Source of the DNA: Candidatus Scalindua sp.
Lineage (GTDB): Bacteria > Planctomycetota > Brocadiia > Brocadiales > Scalinduaceae
Assembly: GCA_021776915.1 (NCBI GenBank)
Contig: JAIQZU010000075.1
Span: 1 to 51,340, forward strand
Length of the DNA stretch: 51,340 nt
Direction: 5' to 3'
Part shown: positions 27,004 through 37,155 of the stretch, piece after piece
Position numbering within the stretch: position 1 is the stretch's first letter
Layout: every line of letters begins with the position of its first letter
Notes under the pieces: generated by a model
Databases searched by the model: none
Told to the model about the DNA's origin: nothing
Seen by the model: only the letters and a program-made list of their open reading frames with translations
Program-made: the position numbers and the translations under genes

Positions 27004-28110
27004 ATGGAAATTAAAATCCACAATATTGGCGACAACATCGGGCCAGGAAAAATACTGTTGTTACGACAGCCACAAGCAGGCCTGGAAGCCCTCGTAGTAG
27101 TTGACAACATGGCCTGTGGGCCAGCCATTGGAGGAGTGCGCATGGCGCCGGATATAACTTTAGATGAAGTCTGTCGACTCTCTCGTGCCATGACACTAAA
27201 GAATGCGGCGGCTGGCCTCCCATATGGAGGAGCCAAATCCGGAATTATCGCCGACCCTGCCTGCAGTCGTGAGCAGAAGGAGAAACTGGTGCGTACTTTC
27301 GCCCGTATGATAAGAGAGCTGACAGAATACATCCCCGGCCCTGATATGGGAACAAACGAAGAGTGTATGGCATGGGTTAAGGATGAAATCGGCAGAGCTG
27401 CCGGTCTCCCAAGGGTACTGGGAGGCATACCGCTAGACGAGATTGGAGCTACAGGATTTGGAGTAGCTGTATCTGCTGAAGCTGCGGCCTCAGAAGCCGG
27501 AATTTCTATCAAAGGAAGCAAATTTGCCGTGCAGGGGTTTGGCGCAGTTGGCAGGCATGCCGCTAAATTTATTGGCAAACTGGGCGCAATACTGGTTGCT
27601 GTTTCCGATAGTAAAGGGGCAATCCAGAACCAGGACGGCCTGGACATAGACGCACTTATCAATCACAAGAAGGATGGTTCTCCGGTACAAACATTTCCCG
27701 GCGGGCAGGCAATGGACAGCGATGAACTAGTTGGAACAGAATGTGATATCTGGATTCCGGCAGCGCGGCCGGATGTACTTACAGAAAACAACGTGGATCA
27801 ACTCAAGGCAAGGCTGGTTATACATGGAGCCAACATACCCGCCACAGAAACCGCTGAACAACTGATGCACAAAAGGGGAATCTTGAATATCCCCGACTTT
27901 ATAGCCAATGCTGGCGGAGTCATTTGTGCGGCTGTTGAATTTAACGGAGGGACTGAAAGTCAGGTTATGAAGACTATTGAAGAAAAGATCCGCACCAATA
28001 CTCTTGAGACATTGGAAAGATCAAAGAAGGAAAACCTGCTGCCCAGAGAGGCAGCGGTCAAAATGTCATTGAGCCGCATAAAGGAAGCAATGACTTACCG
28101 CGGTACCTGA
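27004..28110 (+). CDS. Glu/Leu/Phe/Val dehydrogenase family protein
   Basis: This 368-residue protein oxidatively deaminates an amino acid to its keto acid with NAD(P)+, or the reverse. The substrate domain contains MACGPAIGGVRM, Lys66 in AMTLKNAAAGLPYGGAKSG and catalytic Lys78, then PGPDMGTNEECMAW. The Rossmann site is VQGFGAVGRHAAKF. The length and the 'AIGGVRM' start resemble leucine/valine dehydrogenases more than hexameric GDH. The gene begins 6 bp after the previous stop, so co-expression is likely. Confidence 0.9.
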   Translation: MEIKIHNIGDNIGPGKILLLRQPQAGLEALVVVDNMACGPAIGGVRMAPDITLDEVCRLSRAMTLKNAAAGLPYGGAKSGIIADPACSREQKEKLVRTFARMIRELTEYIPGPDMGTNEECMAWVKDEIGRAAGLPRVLGGIPLDEIGATGFGVAVSAEAAASEAGISIKGSKFAVQGFGAVGRHAAKFIGKLGAILVAVSDSKGAIQNQDGLDIDALINHKKDGSPVQTFPGGQAMDSDELVGTECDIWIPAARPDVLTENNVDQLKARLVIHGANIPATETAEQLMHKRGILNIPDFIANAGGVICAAVEFNGGTESQVMKTIEEKIRTNTLETLERSKKENLLPREAAVKMSLSRIKEAMTYRGT

Positions 28111-28143
28111 GTTGTGATAAATGGATTTGATTTGTGCTTTTAT

Positions 28144-29949
28144 TTAATTCGTGATTGAGCACGGAGATACTTCTACCCTGTCCGGTGATAATATATCCTT
28201 CAGAAATTGTGTAGCGTCTTCTGAAGGTAAGGGACGGCCGAAATAGTAACCCTGCATAAGACCACACTTGTGCTCTTTCAGAAAGCTGAACTGTTCATTT
28301 GTTTCCACACCTTCTGCTACGGTCTTCAATCCCAGGCTGTTAGCCAGCGTGATTATAGCCTTAATAATTTCTTCATCATTATTGTCTTTACCTATACCCT
28401 GCACAAAAGACATATCTATCTTTATGGCATCAATCGGTAATCGCTTCAGGTAATTCAAAGACGAATATCCTGTACCAAAATCATCAACTGAGATGCTTAT
28501 ACCCAACCCATGTATTTTCTCAAGCAGGACAATAGTTGTTTTAGGGTCATCCATTATAGAACTCTCGGTAAGTTCTATTTCTAAATTACGAGGATCCAAT
28601 CCTGTCACTGATAGTATTTTCTGTAACATATCCCAGAATGACTCCTGTTTCAACTGTCGAAGGGAGATGTTTACTGCAATTGTTGCGTCGTCTGCCAGGT
28701 ACAGGTTTTCCTGCCACTCACGAACCTTTAAACATGCAGTATGTAATACCCATTCGCTGATAGGATCTATTATACCTGTCTTCTCTGCGATAGGAATAAA
28801 CTGCCCTGGATTTACCATCCCTAATTTGTTGTGCTGCCAGCGAATCAGGGCCTCCATACCAACTACTTTTCTATTCATATCTACCTGGGGCTGGTAGAAG
28901 AGACTGAACTCTTTTAAATCGAGAGCTCTCCGAATGTCACTTTCAAGATGTATACGCTGCATTGTCTGAGCATGTAATTCCGGTGAAAAGAACTGGTAAT
29001 TGTTTCTTCCCATTTCTTTTGCATGATACATTGCCGTATCCGCAGACTTGCATATACTTTCAGGATCATCACCTGCTTCCGGACACATTGCAATGCCGAT
29101 ACTGGAGGTTATAAAAACCTCTTTGCCGTCTAACCAATGAAATGGTGAAAGAATATCAAGTATGTTTACTGCAATATGAGCGGCATCGTCAGGACTACAA
29201 TCGTCAAGGAAAATTGCAAATTCATCACCTCCCATACGAGCCACCAGATCATTATCACGTACACGGCTCTCTAGCCGTCTTGCAACACTTTTAAGTAATA
29301 AATCACCTACATTGTGCCCCATGGTATCATTGATATCCTTAAAATGATCCAGATCCAGAAACATCAAAGCAAAAGTCTTCTTGTTCCTGCGAGTCTTAGC
29401 CAGAGCCCTTAAAAGAATTTCTCGAAAGAGCGTACGGTTAGCTAACCCTGTAACATTGTCATAACGTGCAAGCTGTACTAATTGTTCTTCTACCTGCTTA
29501 CGAACTTCTATTTCCTCTTTAAGCTGACTCAGGGCACGTTTATTACTTTCAAGGGCAGAAGTAACATTTGTCTCGTCCTGTATTGCAAAAAAGGCATAGA
29601 ATTCTCCCTCTTCCTGTGCAGGAATGCGGGTAATAAATGTGTTTTGAATACGAAATTTTCCTCCAGGCAGAGGTGATGGTATAAAATGCTGATTAAACTG
29701 GGATGAAAATATGATGGGCAAGGTGGAATGGAATGCTTTTCTTATGCTTTCTGTATACTTGTCACTACCAAGGTGTGGAAAGTGAGTAATCAGGTCTGTT
29801 CCAACAATTTGATCCTTCGAAATACCTGTCCAGGTTTCCATGCATTTGTTCCAGAAGATAACTACAAAATCATTCCTGAGTACAAATTGACCAATTGGAG
29901 AGTGATCAAGTATATCAAATTGCGCAGCCTTGTTCTTAATATCATCCAT
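28144..29949 (-). CDS. PAS-GGDEF-EAL protein (cyclic di-GMP turnover)
   Basis: This 601-residue, soluble protein has a PAS sensor (about 8-130), a diguanylate cyclase domain with intact GGDEF (240-244), and a phosphodiesterase domain with EAL (366-368). The latter also has ELTESSIM, DDFGTGYSSL and EGVET, so both active sites appear complete. The I-site RxxD is at the expected place just before GGDEF (RDNDLVARMGGDEF). No membrane segment is found. It probably sets c-di-GMP levels in response to a PAS-bound ligand or redox cue. It converges on the dehydrogenase gene 33 bp away. Confidence 0.94.
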   Translation of the reverse strand: MDDIKNKAAQFDILDHSPIGQFVLRNDFVVIFWNKCMETWTGISKDQIVGTDLITHFPHLGSDKYTESIRKAFHSTLPIIFSSQFNQHFIPSPLPGGKFRIQNTFITRIPAQEEGEFYAFFAIQDETNVTSALESNKRALSQLKEEIEVRKQVEEQLVQLARYDNVTGLANRTLFREILLRALAKTRRNKKTFALMFLDLDHFKDINDTMGHNVGDLLLKSVARRLESRVRDNDLVARMGGDEFAIFLDDCSPDDAAHIAVNILDILSPFHWLDGKEVFITSSIGIAMCPEAGDDPESICKSADTAMYHAKEMGRNNYQFFSPELHAQTMQRIHLESDIRRALDLKEFSLFYQPQVDMNRKVVGMEALIRWQHNKLGMVNPGQFIPIAEKTGIIDPISEWVLHTACLKVREWQENLYLADDATIAVNISLRQLKQESFWDMLQKILSVTGLDPRNLEIELTESSIMDDPKTTIVLLEKIHGLGISISVDDFGTGYSSLNYLKRLPIDAIKIDMSFVQGIGKDNNDEEIIKAIITLANSLGLKTVAEGVETNEQFSFLKEHKCGLMQGYYFGRPLPSEDATQFLKDILSPDRVEVSPCSITN

Positions 29950-30299
29950 GGCTATTACGAATAAAGCTTGTCAACAGTTTATAAAATTTTTTCAAAAGTA
30001 CCAAACTCGAGATTATGATAAATTATTATGTAATACTTTGCAATGCTATTTATGTGCCAAAAATTAATTTAAGACACGCAACCCGAATATTTTTCCAACA
30101 ATATTCTAACTGCCTATTTATCCGATAGTTAGGTGGTTAGCATTTTAAATTTTGCCGTAATGCGACCATTTGTTCCAGGTACAAAAATGAGCCTGTTGTC
30201 TAAATATTAAACGCACTGGTGTACTTTTATGTATCACAAAAGGATAACCGGTATATTTGCATACTACCACAAGAGTTACGTTTATTTCACAAACAATGT
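29950..30299. other. Gene-free AT-rich gap
   Basis: No ORF with a start site and family-like sequence is seen. The only notable item is the 14-mer TTAAGACACGCAAC at 30069-30082. The identical 14-mer is at 43615-43628, just before the DUF362 gene. Confidence 0.5.
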
Positions 30300-31418
30300 T
30301 TAAGGTGGCTTAATGCTTAGTACTTTGCAAACAAACTGTGCTGCTTCTGCAGCCCCATTTGGATCGTTTCGCTTTATACCAGGCAGCGACAGGATTTCTG
30401 GAAGAAAAGACGTCCAACTCCCATCTCGAAATTGCGACTCAGAAATAGAGCAGCCGTTCATTTGATGATTTACAAACGCCTCAAGTACTTCTGATTCCTT
30501 AAAAGTTGAGCGAGGAATGTAACCGTAAGGGACACCGGCATGATAGATCTCGGCAAGCGTGCTATAACCCAGCTTCCCGACCACGGCGTCACAAGCATTG
30601 ACAATATCCGGATGGAAAAAATCAGAGTGATGGGGTAATAATACTAAATTATCAATAACCTGCATGGATTGACTACCACCTGGAATTATAAAATAGATAT
30701 TATTCTGGTGTTTTAATTGCGTTAAAAACTTGTACTCTTCCGGTATTCCTCCCATCGTAATCAGCACCACCTTAACTCCATCGGGGATGCCCAGCCTCTG
30801 TCGCATTTGTTGCGGAGAGACCCTCACTCTTCGGCTGATCGGAGCTGTGGTAAGGTCTGCATTCCGATATTGGCAAACCGGTTCTGCCTGAATGTGATAA
30901 TTTACAGAATTAAAGATCTCCCTCAAGTATTGAATATGTTGATTTACGGGAAAATTATCACTTACATAATTTTCATAGATCCAGTCCCATGTAAAATTTT
31001 CAATTAATACAGAAGGGATATTGGACGTCTGTGCTACGGCAATCCCCATCGGTGATATATCGCAGATAATTAACCGGCATTTTGCACTGCTTACTTCTCT
31101 TGATAAGCTCTCGATCTTAGATCCATCATACGGCAGAAAATCATTTAATTCTCGAAGAGTCTCCGTCAGGTCTTCACGCAAAGGCGTCTCCTGAACCATG
31201 CCAATATCTGTCAGAAAACTGTGATATGTAAATGGCCCTGAAAGTGATTGTAGAAAAAACCACTCAGGAATTGTTGTAAATATCTCAAATCTTATTGAGT
31301 GATTTATATCATGAATGGCCGCCATAACAGCAGATGCCCGTGCGGCATGACCAAACCCATGGGGTGAAATAAAATATCCTATACTATAGCCGGCAAGACT
31401 GATTTTAGAATTCTTCAA
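30300..31418 (-). CDS. Glycosyltransferase-like protein (GT-B fold, MurG/arabinokinase N-domain style)
   Basis: This 372-residue protein begins with GYFISPHGFGHAARASAVMAAI, the 'GHGxGHxxR' loop of GT-B glycosyltransferases and of the N-terminal domain of plant L-arabinokinase. Later it has VVLITMGGIPEEY and CDAVVGKLGYSTLAEIYHAGVPYGYIPRSTFKE (key: GKLGYST..E), the usual nucleotide-sugar binding end. It has no membrane segments. It is the last gene of the minus-strand set with a two-component system. The sugar and acceptor are unknown. Confidence 0.75.
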   Translation of the reverse strand: MKNSKISLAGYSIGYFISPHGFGHAARASAVMAAIHDINHSIRFEIFTTIPEWFFLQSLSGPFTYHSFLTDIGMVQETPLREDLTETLRELNDFLPYDGSKIESLSREVSSAKCRLIICDISPMGIAVAQTSNIPSVLIENFTWDWIYENYVSDNFPVNQHIQYLREIFNSVNYHIQAEPVCQYRNADLTTAPISRRVRVSPQQMRQRLGIPDGVKVVLITMGGIPEEYKFLTQLKHQNNIYFIIPGGSQSMQVIDNLVLLPHHSDFFHPDIVNACDAVVGKLGYSTLAEIYHAGVPYGYIPRSTFKESEVLEAFVNHQMNGCSISESQFRDGSWTSFLPEILSLPGIKRNDPNGAAEAAQFVCKVLSIKPP

Positions 31419-31478
31419 CTTGTTTTTACTTAAAAATCCTGAAATGACATTGATTGGCCTGAAATGACAGGGTGTTGT

Positions 31479-31724
31479 CTACATTACAAACATCCATATA
31501 AAGGCCAGAATAGTCATGATTGCCACTACGTACAGAAGAAATTTATTTTGAAACAGAGATTTTGAAGTATTTTCCCCTGTCTCTTCAAACGCAGGGAGGT
31601 CAAGACCATCATACATCGTATCCTCAGACCAGCCGGTTTCTTCGTCTGACCCACATTCAGGACATGACAGTGCCTTTATCGGCACCTCTGATCCACAATT
31701 TGGACAATTGAAATAATCTGACAT
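31479..31724 (-). CDS. Zinc-ribbon membrane protein (81 aa)
   Basis: The first 25 residues form a zinc ribbon with two CxxC pairs (CPNCGSE and CPECGSD). A short acidic linker follows, and then one C-terminal membrane helix (about 62-80). It is therefore probably anchored with the ribbon in the cytoplasm. It starts 1 bp after the stop of the sigma-54 regulator gene, so it is co-translated with it. Its function is not known. A regulatory adaptor role is possible. Confidence 0.8.
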   Translation of the reverse strand: MSDYFNCPNCGSEVPIKALSCPECGSDEETGWSEDTMYDGLDLPAFEETGENTSKSLFQNKFLLYVVAIMTILAFIWMFVM

Positions 31725-31725
31725 A

Positions 31726-33075
31726 CTAATAAGGAATTTTGTAAGATTTTAGTTTGTTATACAGAGTCTTTATAGATATGCCAAGAGTTTCAGCAACACG
31801 TGTCTTATTACCATTCATTTTCGCCAGGGTATTTATTATGTGTTCTTTTTCAATATCTGACAGAGAAGCATCAGCATCAGGAGTATAATCAATCGTACCC
31901 GAATATCCTCTGATTCCTTCAGGCAAATTGCATACACCTATCTTTTCATCATCTACAATAATCATCAGGTTTTCCATCAAATTCTCAAGTTCGCGGATAT
32001 TACCAGGCCAATTATATTTCGTCATGCACTCCATTGCATCCGGACAAACCTTCTTTTCACTCAAATTAATTTTGTGTGTCTGCAAAAAGTGTTCTATAAG
32101 TAAAGGAATGTCCTCTTTTCTTTCTCTCAGAGGCGGCAGGTATACGTGAACTATATTAATTCTGAAAAAGAAATCCTCACGGAAAGCACCCCTCTTAACC
32201 TCGGATGCAAGGTCCTTGTTTGTAGCCGTTATAATTCTGGTATCAATAAAGATTGACTTGCTGTCTCCCAGCCTGCGAATTTCTCCTGACTCCATTACCC
32301 TCAGCAGTTTTGCCTGAATACTTATTGGCAGATCACCAACTTCATCCAGGAATAATGTCCCCCTGTCTGCAACCTCAAACAGACCCATACGGTTCTCATG
32401 GGCCCCTGTAAAGGCGCCCTTAACATGGCCAAAAAGTTCGCTCTCGAGAAGGGTCTCCTGAAGGGCGGCACAGTTAACGGCAACAAATGGATGTCTGTTA
32501 CGTTTGCTTTTCTGATGGATGTCTCTGGCAACAAGCTCCTTCCCTGTACCACTTTCACCCTGTATAAGCACAGTAGAATCTGTTGCGGCAACCTTGTTTA
32601 TAAGATTAAATACAGGTTTCATTTTGTTGCTCCGGCTTATCATTGTCTTATTCTGTTCTCTACTGGTAGCCAATCTTCTTAAAGATACATTTTCTTTAGA
32701 AAGTAGTCTCTTCTCATAAGCTTTCTTTAAAAGTATATCTAATTCATTAAGCCTGCATGGCTTTGTAATGTAATCATACGCTCCCATCTTCATTGATTCA
32801 ACGGCACTTTCAATGGTTGCCCGTCCTGTCAGCATTATTACCTCCACCTCAGGGTCCGTTTCCTTCACACTCTTCAGCGTATTAAGTCCGCCAATACCCG
32901 GCATCTTTATATCCAGGATTATTACATCAAAGTTACGCTTCTTTAATGCCTCGATAGCGGCCTCACCACTACCGACACAAATGACAGAGTAGCCCATACG
33001 GGATAATTCTTTTTTCATAACCTTGCTGAAGGTTTCGTCATCATCCACAAAAAGAAGCTTCTGTTTATTTTTCAT
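31726..33075 (-). CDS. NtrC-family sigma-54 dependent response regulator
   Basis: This 449-residue regulator has a receiver domain (phosphoacceptor Asp55, Lys105), an AAA+ domain with Walker A GESGTGKE (173-180) and the sigma-54 contact loop GAFTGA (220-225). A C-terminal Fis-type helix-turn-helix follows ([20 protein letters not shown]). All functional motifs are intact, so it should activate sigma-54 promoters when phosphorylated. The histidine kinase 46 bp upstream is the likely partner. The target genes are not evident. Confidence 0.95.
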   Translation of the reverse strand: MKNKQKLLFVDDDETFSKVMKKELSRMGYSVICVGSGEAAIEALKKRNFDVIILDIKMPGIGGLNTLKSVKETDPEVEVIMLTGRATIESAVESMKMGAYDYITKPCRLNELDILLKKAYEKRLLSKENVSLRRLATSREQNKTMISRSNKMKPVFNLINKVAATDSTVLIQGESGTGKELVARDIHQKSKRNRHPFVAVNCAALQETLLESELFGHVKGAFTGAHENRMGLFEVADRGTLFLDEVGDLPISIQAKLLRVMESGEIRRLGDSKSIFIDTRIITATNKDLASEVKRGAFREDFFFRINIVHVYLPPLRERKEDIPLLIEHFLQTHKINLSEKKVCPDAMECMTKYNWPGNIRELENLMENLMIIVDDEKIGVCNLPEGIRGYSGTIDYTPDADASLSDIEKEHIINTLAKMNGNKTRVAETLGISIKTLYNKLKSYKIPY

Positions 33076-33121
33076 AATGTAATGAATTTCTATAATAATC
33101 TACGTCAACAGGGCACTAAGA

Positions 33122-34693
33122 TTATGAAGCTTCGTCTCTTCGTACCTTTGCAGCAACAGGTAGAATAATTGTAAATACAGTGCCCTCCCCTGCTCCGTCA
33201 CTGCTAACTAATATCTTGCCTTTGTGTTCTTCTATAATACCATAACAAATGGATAGTCCCAGGCCGGTACCTTTACCCGGAGCCTTAGTAGAAAAGAATG
33301 GTTCAAAAATCTTGTCTAAATTCTCAGATGCAATACCGCATCCTGAATCTTCAAACTTTATTTGAGCTTCGTCATCACTTCTGCCTGTAGATATTCTGAT
33401 TTTCCCTCCATCCTCGATTGCATCAATAGCATTCAATATCATATTCAGGGAAACCTGCTTGAGTTGATTGAAATCTCCATAGATTACGAGAGGTTCAGAA
33501 CTGAAATTTAACTCAATACTCAACTTGTTTAGTTCTTTCTGCCGCCTCAGCAACGTAACGACATCAGATAATAAACTGTTTATATCCACCTTACCAGGGA
33601 CAGGCACTTGTCTTCTTGAAAAATCCAATAACTTGGAGATTATTGACTTGCATCTATAAGTCTCATCACAGATTGTCTTCAGGTAATCAGGAAAAACATC
33701 TTCATCATCCTTTGACTTGAAATCTACATTGTCTATACGGTTAATGAGGCCCTCAGCACAACTTGCAACGGAGGCTAGAGGATTGTTTATCTCATGCGCA
33801 ACTCCTGCCGCCAGGGTTCCTATCCCGGCCAGCTTTTCAGATCTGTTCAGGCGCTTCTGTGCCTCCTGCAGCCTTTCGTAAGTTTGCTTAATCTCCTGTG
33901 TCCTCTCCCCTACCTTCTCCTCCAGATGATCCCTGGCCTCAACAAGCTGGTCTGTCTTTAAACATATAACACTGGATGCTTTCTTGATAATCATGAGCAG
34001 TATAAGAAACATTAGCCCCATACTTGAACCAGTTATTATGACAGCCTTTCTATGTGCCTTTGTTATCTGAATATCCAAATCCTTCATATTCTGATATATC
34101 TCCAGGACACCTACCTGTTTTTCCCTGTTAATAGCCCCTTCGTTAAATTCATAAACAGGATAATAACTCTCAAGTAAAGATTCCTCAACATTGACACCTT
34201 TTGAATCCTTCATCCCGGGATATTGAAGTGCAGAAGCCGGAGCACCTTTTATGGCTGAATCCAACTGCATATTACTGCCCCGCTCCAGTACATAGCCTAC
34301 ATGCTCTGAAATATTACTGTAAATAATCTGGCTGTTCATATCAAAAAGATAAACCTTCTTTAAGTTGAAACCGTATATGTTGCTCTTGATAACCTTGTCT
34401 AGTCTTTCAAATTGGTCCTGATTATTCTCAAGGTCGATGTAACCATACTTACCAATTGTAGGAGTAAAAAAATCTTCGTACATCTCATGATTAATGTGAC
34501 CTACAATATATCCCGCATATTTCTCACTCCTCTCTATCAAATCATTCTTCTCTATCCTTGAGAAAACCTCACCAACCAGAAAACTCACGATGCCTATAAC
34601 AATGAAGCTCGTAATGGAGTAGTACAGCATCAGGTGAAATTTTTCAGGGTGAAAGATAGAAAACCATCTTTTGTTTTGGTGGTTGTTACTCAT
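33122..34693 (-). CDS. Membrane sensor histidine kinase
   Basis: This 523-residue protein has membrane helices at about 22-44 and 216-237 flanking a periplasmic sensor of about 170 residues, and a coiled coil (about 245-290). A HisKA domain follows with His300 in [13 protein letters not shown]. The ATPase domain has the N box ([11 protein letters not shown]), G1 (DSGCGI) and G2 ([13 protein letters not shown]). It resembles NtrB/AtoS-like kinases paired with NtrC regulators. It probably autophosphorylates and passes phosphate to the regulator just downstream. A dispersed repeat lies immediately upstream of its start. Confidence 0.94.
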   Translation of the reverse strand: MSNNHQNKRWFSIFHPEKFHLMLYYSITSFIVIGIVSFLVGEVFSRIEKNDLIERSEKYAGYIVGHINHEMYEDFFTPTIGKYGYIDLENNQDQFERLDKVIKSNIYGFNLKKVYLFDMNSQIIYSNISEHVGYVLERGSNMQLDSAIKGAPASALQYPGMKDSKGVNVEESLLESYYPVYEFNEGAINREKQVGVLEIYQNMKDLDIQITKAHRKAVIITGSSMGLMFLILLMIIKKASSVICLKTDQLVEARDHLEEKVGERTQEIKQTYERLQEAQKRLNRSEKLAGIGTLAAGVAHEINNPLASVASCAEGLINRIDNVDFKSKDDEDVFPDYLKTICDETYRCKSIISKLLDFSRRQVPVPGKVDINSLLSDVVTLLRRQKELNKLSIELNFSSEPLVIYGDFNQLKQVSLNMILNAIDAIEDGGKIRISTGRSDDEAQIKFEDSGCGIASENLDKIFEPFFSTKAPGKGTGLGLSICYGIIEEHKGKILVSSDGAGEGTVFTIILPVAAKVRRDEAS

Positions 34694-34711
34694 TTGAGAA
34701 CGCTCAAGTCT

Positions 34712-34910
34712 TAGCGCGACATAGCCGTCCGCCTTAATTACTCATAATAAGTTTGAAGTTTAAAGTGCCTACCCGCCTGCCAGGCAGTTCGGGCAGGAAG
34801 TGAGCTAAAGTTGCGGAAACCACGCTAAGCGTGGCAAACAATTTATTTAATTCTAGGCACTTTCCTTGCCTACCGGCAGGCAGGAGTTCACTTCAAACTT
34901 TAGGCACTCT
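34712..34910. repeat. Dispersed palindromic element (AAGTTTGAAGT family), copy 2
   Basis: AAGTTTGAAGT (34749-34759) and ACTTCAAACTT (34890-34900) are inverted ends. Between them are CCCGCCTGCCAGGCAG-type palindromes and a tight hairpin CCACGCtaaGCGTGG (34820-34834). The left border GACATAGCCGTCCGCCT resembles the left border of the copy at 14.2 kb. It fills the gap upstream of the histidine kinase. Confidence 0.65.
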
Positions 34911-34928
34911 GTTGAGTTTAGAGTTTCC

Positions 34929-36467
34929 TCAATCCCTCAATCTATACAATGTAAGCTTATGATATGGATTATTAATATACCGATTATTTTTAAATTCAAC
35001 AACTGTGCCTGAACTGCCCACAATAGAATCAATTCCATCAACCTTTGAAGTAGATAGTATTATTTCCGGTGTAACCAAAGATGCCCCTATATCATACTGT
35101 ATATCATCAATATTCCTGGCTCTCCTTGCATCCCACAAAGGAGCATAGTACGCAAAAAACCTCTTCGTCTCCCAGCAATAAATGCGTGTTGACGAACCGT
35201 TGTAATTGTTTTCTACGTAATCCAGTAGTTGTATTTGTGCTACCGGCTCACTTTTATGGGCATATACAAGCCTTATAGATATGATACTCATACTCATGAT
35301 TAAAATGCCAATAAATAAATTGTACGGTGAGAAATATTTATACCTGCTAAATCCTGGACTTGAGTATGTGTGTTTAGAATCTCTCAGCCTTGCCAGACCT
35401 GCAGAGACAAAGATTATGATAAACGGAATCAATGGTAATACGTGGCGCGGCTTTTCCAGATTCTGACCAAAGAAAATCCACAGGAAGTATGGCGCCATAT
35501 AAAACGTTATGAATCTTGTTTTGAAATCAAACTTTGCGTGTCTTAGAAAAAATAATATACCAAGCCCCATTATAATAGATGGCAGGACACGAAAGAGAGA
35601 CGTGTCATAACACCAGAATCCAAGTCCATTACAGAACATGCACCACATGAAATCCGAGAACCTCGATAGTATATTCTGCGATGTTACTACCGATCCTCCC
35701 CAATCACCAAAATGCCCAAACGCAAAGCTGAATCCATTTACCATGAGTGACTTAAATCCCGTATAACACGCAAGGGGAATCAACCAGATAGATATTCCGG
35801 CGACGAATCCAAACACTCCATAACCTATCACTCTCTTCCTACCGTTAGATTTCGATAACGCATACAACACATAAAGCCAAAGGATAATAAATGGAAAATA
35901 GCTGAGCCTTACACCCAGACATATTCCCAGGATCACACTACCCGAAATCAAATACCTCAATTTATACGCGCTGGATGTAGATGCATAAAACAGCAACTGG
36001 GCGGATAGTATTACAAAGAACAAACCAACTGCATCCGATAATGCTTTTACTGATTGTAACCAGCATAAGGGATTGACAATATAAATGAAGGCCGTAAGTA
36101 AAGCGACCTTTTCAGAAAACATCCTCTTTGCCAGATAAAATAGTGGCGCCAATACCGCACTGCCCAGTACGGCGCCGGGTACTATTAATGCGATTGTATC
36201 ATTGTCGGTAGAAAGATGAACCAACCAGCACAGGAACATATACACAGGATATCCCGGGAAATGAGGCTGATAATACGCAATATCATAATCACGCAGACCC
36301 AGGGCAAAATCAATACTATCCCACCCTTCAAGATATTCCCCTATAAACAACAATCGGCTGACTAGACATATAACTACAAGGGCAGCCAGGATTATTATGG
36401 TATTACTTTGTGAATTCATTAATTTATTGTATTCTTTTAACATTTTCCAGAGCTCAACCCAGGTCAT
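34929..36467 (-). CDS. PMT/GT39-type integral membrane glycosyltransferase
   Basis: This 512-residue protein has about ten hydrophobic segments. After the first helix comes EYLEGWDSIDFALGLRDYD, the place where dolichyl/undecaprenyl-phosphate sugar transferases keep an acidic residue, then HFPGYPVYMFLCWL (PxGYP-like). A soluble C-terminal part follows (about 415-512). It probably transfers a sugar from a lipid carrier on the outside of the inner membrane. In-frame methionines at codons 1, 9 and 17 are all possible starts and none has a strong ribosome-binding site. The promoter at 36491-36518 supports the first. Confidence 0.8.
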   Translation of the reverse strand: MTWVELWKMLKEYNKLMNSQSNTIIILAALVVICLVSRLLFIGEYLEGWDSIDFALGLRDYDIAYYQPHFPGYPVYMFLCWLVHLSTDNDTIALIVPGAVLGSAVLAPLFYLAKRMFSEKVALLTAFIYIVNPLCWLQSVKALSDAVGLFFVILSAQLLFYASTSSAYKLRYLISGSVILGICLGVRLSYFPFIILWLYVLYALSKSNGRKRVIGYGVFGFVAGISIWLIPLACYTGFKSLMVNGFSFAFGHFGDWGGSVVTSQNILSRFSDFMWCMFCNGLGFWCYDTSLFRVLPSIIMGLGILFFLRHAKFDFKTRFITFYMAPYFLWIFFGQNLEKPRHVLPLIPFIIIFVSAGLARLRDSKHTYSSPGFSRYKYFSPYNLFIGILIMSMSIISIRLVYAHKSEPVAQIQLLDYVENNYNGSSTRIYCWETKRFFAYYAPLWDARRARNIDDIQYDIGASLVTPEIILSTSKVDGIDSIVGSSGTVVEFKNNRYINNPYHKLTLYRLRD

Positions 36468-36490
36468 ATTTAAGTTTATTGAGTCAAAAA

Positions 36491-36518
36491 ATTATACTAA
36501 ACTTAAGACAATCATCAA
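36491..36518 (-). promoter_or_regulatory. Candidate promoter for the GT39 gene
   Basis: On the minus strand TTGATG (36518-36513) and a perfect TATAAT (36496-36491) are 16 bp apart, ending 23 bp before the ATG at 36467. The predicted leader is therefore very short. Confidence 0.45.
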
Positions 36519-36605
36519 GTCAAATAGGCATACATAAAGAAATATCAAAGTACTAATATTTTTTTAAATATTATAGAGTGGAGAGCAGGCTAAGCTTGGC
36601 TTTTG

Positions 36606-36798
36606 CTGACGAAAAAACCCCCTTTCGCTGTTAACAAGCTACCGCTAGCAACGATCCGTCAGACTAACAGCTTGAAACAGTATCTACATTAAAAAAATCA
36701 CTAATCATAATTCACAAATAATACTCACACACCCCATTTCAATAGTGTGCCACAACACATATGTGAGCAAGAACGCTATCGTGTCATGACACACTATT
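36606..36798. other. Intergenic region with inverted repeats
   Basis: The 36519-37020 stretch has no convincing gene. CTGACG (36606-36611) and CGTCAG (36657-36662) are inverted. AATAGTGTGCCACAACAC (36741-36758) and GTGTCATGACACACTATT (36781-36798) form an 18-bp inverted pair with three mismatches. The word GAGCAAGAACGCT inside it is also found at 102-114. These may be remnants of short mobile repeats. Confidence 0.45.
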
Positions 36799-37023
36799 TG
36801 TCTGAAAAATACCTTCTCCAATTATCTAACACAATTTAAAAACCACTTAACACTTTACATAACATCTTATATTATAATCTATTAAGACAACACAGCATTT
36901 ACCAGGAAAGATGGTAAACAACAATCTATTTTTGTGGCACATTTTTTGGTAATACAAACATCACTTAATTTATCTTTTATGTTACTCCTACAATGGAGAC
37001 AAGAATTACATCGTTATGTTAAA

Positions 37024-37059
37024 CCTAAATTGAGCGATTATTGTAGCAGCATCCTCTAG
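37024..37059. mobile_element. MITE-like element, copy D (truncated)
   Basis: CCTAAATTGAGCGATT followed by TTGTAGCAGC matches the left end of copy A, then the similarity ends at the first repeat of the transposase element (37061). The other end is not found nearby. It looks as if the transposase element arrived in, or deleted part of, this copy. Confidence 0.6.
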
Positions 37060-37060
37060 G

Positions 37061-37109
37061 GAAAGAATAGGGTCAGAAAGAATAGGGTCACACAGAAAGA
37101 ATAGGGTCA
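37061..37109. repeat. Three 15-bp direct repeats at the left end
   Basis: GAAAGAATAGGGTCA occurs at 37061-37075, 37076-37090 and 37095-37109, with a CACA spacer before the third. The third merges into the 18-bp inverted sequence of the transposase unit. Confidence 0.9.
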
Positions 37110-37155
37110 GGTCTTTATTGTTGATATGGCAGTAATTATATGATATACATACTAC

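Noticed and set aside
26994-27662. Minus-strand ORF of 222 codons
   Set aside because: It is antisense to the well-supported Glu/Leu dehydrogenase gene and has the Pro/Ser/Ala-rich composition typical of a shadow frame.
36935-36950. Near-match to a sigma-54 promoter (TGGCACA-N4-TTGGT)
   Set aside because: The essential GC of the -12 box is GG, and no gene with a fitting start follows closely.
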